Part shown: positions 63,643-64,000 of the stretch, piece by piece
Layout: each line of letters starts with the position of its first letter
How positions within the stretch are numbered: the stretch's first letter is position 1
Assembly: GCF_963676855.1 (NCBI RefSeq)
Contig: NZ_OY781460.1
Span: forward strand, 2,592,501-2,656,500
DNA from: an uncultured Anaeromusa sp.
GTDB lineage: Bacteria; Bacillota; Negativicutes; Anaeromusales; Anaeromusaceae
DNA length: 64,000 nucleotides
Direction of reading: 5' to 3'
Notes under the pieces: generated by a model
What the model was told of the DNA's origin: nothing
The model's input: the letters and a program-made list of their open reading frames with translations, nothing else
The model's database searches: none
Program-made: the position numbers and the translations under genes

Positions 63643-64000
63643 TTATCCTTTTTTCGACCGCGCCCGCGCCGAGCGATCCAAGATAGATTTACGCAAACGA
63701 ATGCTTTTAGGCGTAACCTCTACTAACTCGTCCTCGTTAATATACTCCAGCGCCTGCTCCAGACTGTGAATGCGGGGCGAAGTCAGACGAATGGCTTCAT
63801 CCGCCGAGCTGGAACGCATATTGGTTACATGTTTTTTCTTGCAGGGATTCACATCCATATCCTGCTCCCGAGCATTTTCACCGACAATCTGGCCTGTATA
63901 GACTTCTTGTCCAGGAACAATGAACATAACGCCACGATCCTGCACGCTATAGATACCATAGCCAGTAGTTTCGCCAGGCTCGAACGCTACCAGAGCGCCG
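63643..64000 (-). CDS. typA: GTP-binding protein TypA/BipA (C-terminal part)
   Basis: Ribosome-associated translational GTPase; only the last 118 residues are inside the window, the gene continuing past 64000. The frame is open to the edge ([20 protein letters not shown] precedes the first in-frame Met). [40 protein letters not shown] and [20 protein letters not shown] are the C-terminal BipA signature. It ends with a basic tail. sepF lies 86 bases downstream on the same strand. Confidence 0.95.
   Translation of the reverse strand, partial: GALVAFEPGETTGYGIYSVQDRGVMFIVPGQEVYTGQIVGENAREQDMDVNPCKKKHVTNMRSSSADEAIRLTSPRIHSLEQALEYINEDELVEVTPKSIRLRKSILDRSARARSKKG

Noticed and set aside
1..64000. 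CRISPR array, insertion sequence, prophage or integrase
   Set aside because: No regularly spaced direct repeats, transposase motifs, phage structural genes or tyrosine recombinases were found on either strand.

Overview
The window reads as the chromosome of a low-to-mid GC Firmicute that has an outer membrane. Gene order from 12.5 to 40 kb (glyS-glyQ-recO-CNNM-DUF502-era-cdd-ybeY-pgpH-phoH-floA-nfeD-yqeY-rpsU-hit-mtaB-rsmE-prmA-dnaJ-dnaK-grpE-hrcA-hemW-lepA, all on the minus strand and listed by rising coordinate) is the classic Bacillus/Clostridium housekeeping cluster. An LptA/OstA-like secreted protein, an EtfA with an N-terminal ferredoxin domain and amino-acid fermentation genes point to the Negativicutes, probably a Sporomusaceae-like anaerobe (inference). 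No genuine insertion sequence, prophage, CRISPR array or rRNA operon was seen.

Layout. 1-5.7 kb: end of a HAD phosphatase, then nif3 and trmK, a sodium:solute symporter with its DUF3311 partner, and an M20 amidohydrolase. 6.0-6.4 kb: a three-gene tRNA operon (Asn, CAT-anticodon, Glu) with a perfect consensus promoter and a strong terminator. 6.4-10.6 kb: rpoD, dnaG and a dGTPase homologue. 10.6-12.5 kb: plus-strand lptA-like gene and a glycerol dehydrogenase. 12.5-40 kb: the conserved superoperon, including a glycine T-box before glyQS and a CIRCE operator before hrcA. 40-48 kb: tRNA-Leu, YitT, a zinc peptidase, an EamA transporter, a D-amino-acid transaminase, an acyltransferase and EtfAB. 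48-55 kb: ydcF/dnaE and the csoR-copA copper module. 55-63 kb: an orphan ABC_sub_bind protein, a U32 peptidase, a class III aminotransferase, a secreted DUF3298-like protein and the ridA-ilvA-dipeptide epimerase operon. 63-64 kb: sepF and the 3' part of typA.

The main point of interest is at 34213-35787. An archaeal-type (TCP-1/thermosome-like, 'group III') chaperonin sits between hrcA and grpE, inside the HrcA/CIRCE-controlled dnaK operon. Such chaperonins are known from a small set of bacteria (for example Carboxydothermus), so the family is not new. Its placement makes it a heat-shock partner of DnaK-DnaJ-GrpE in this organism.

Other points to check. The sporulation genes yqfC, yqfD, gpr and spoIIP are missing from the places they often occupy. 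Terminator-like hairpins repeatedly sit directly before the Shine-Dalgarno of the next gene. A degenerate intergenic repeat occurs in five copies. Two unusual gene overlaps occur (pgpH/ybeY and ydcF/dnaE). One CNNM-family gene has no ordinary start codon where one is expected.
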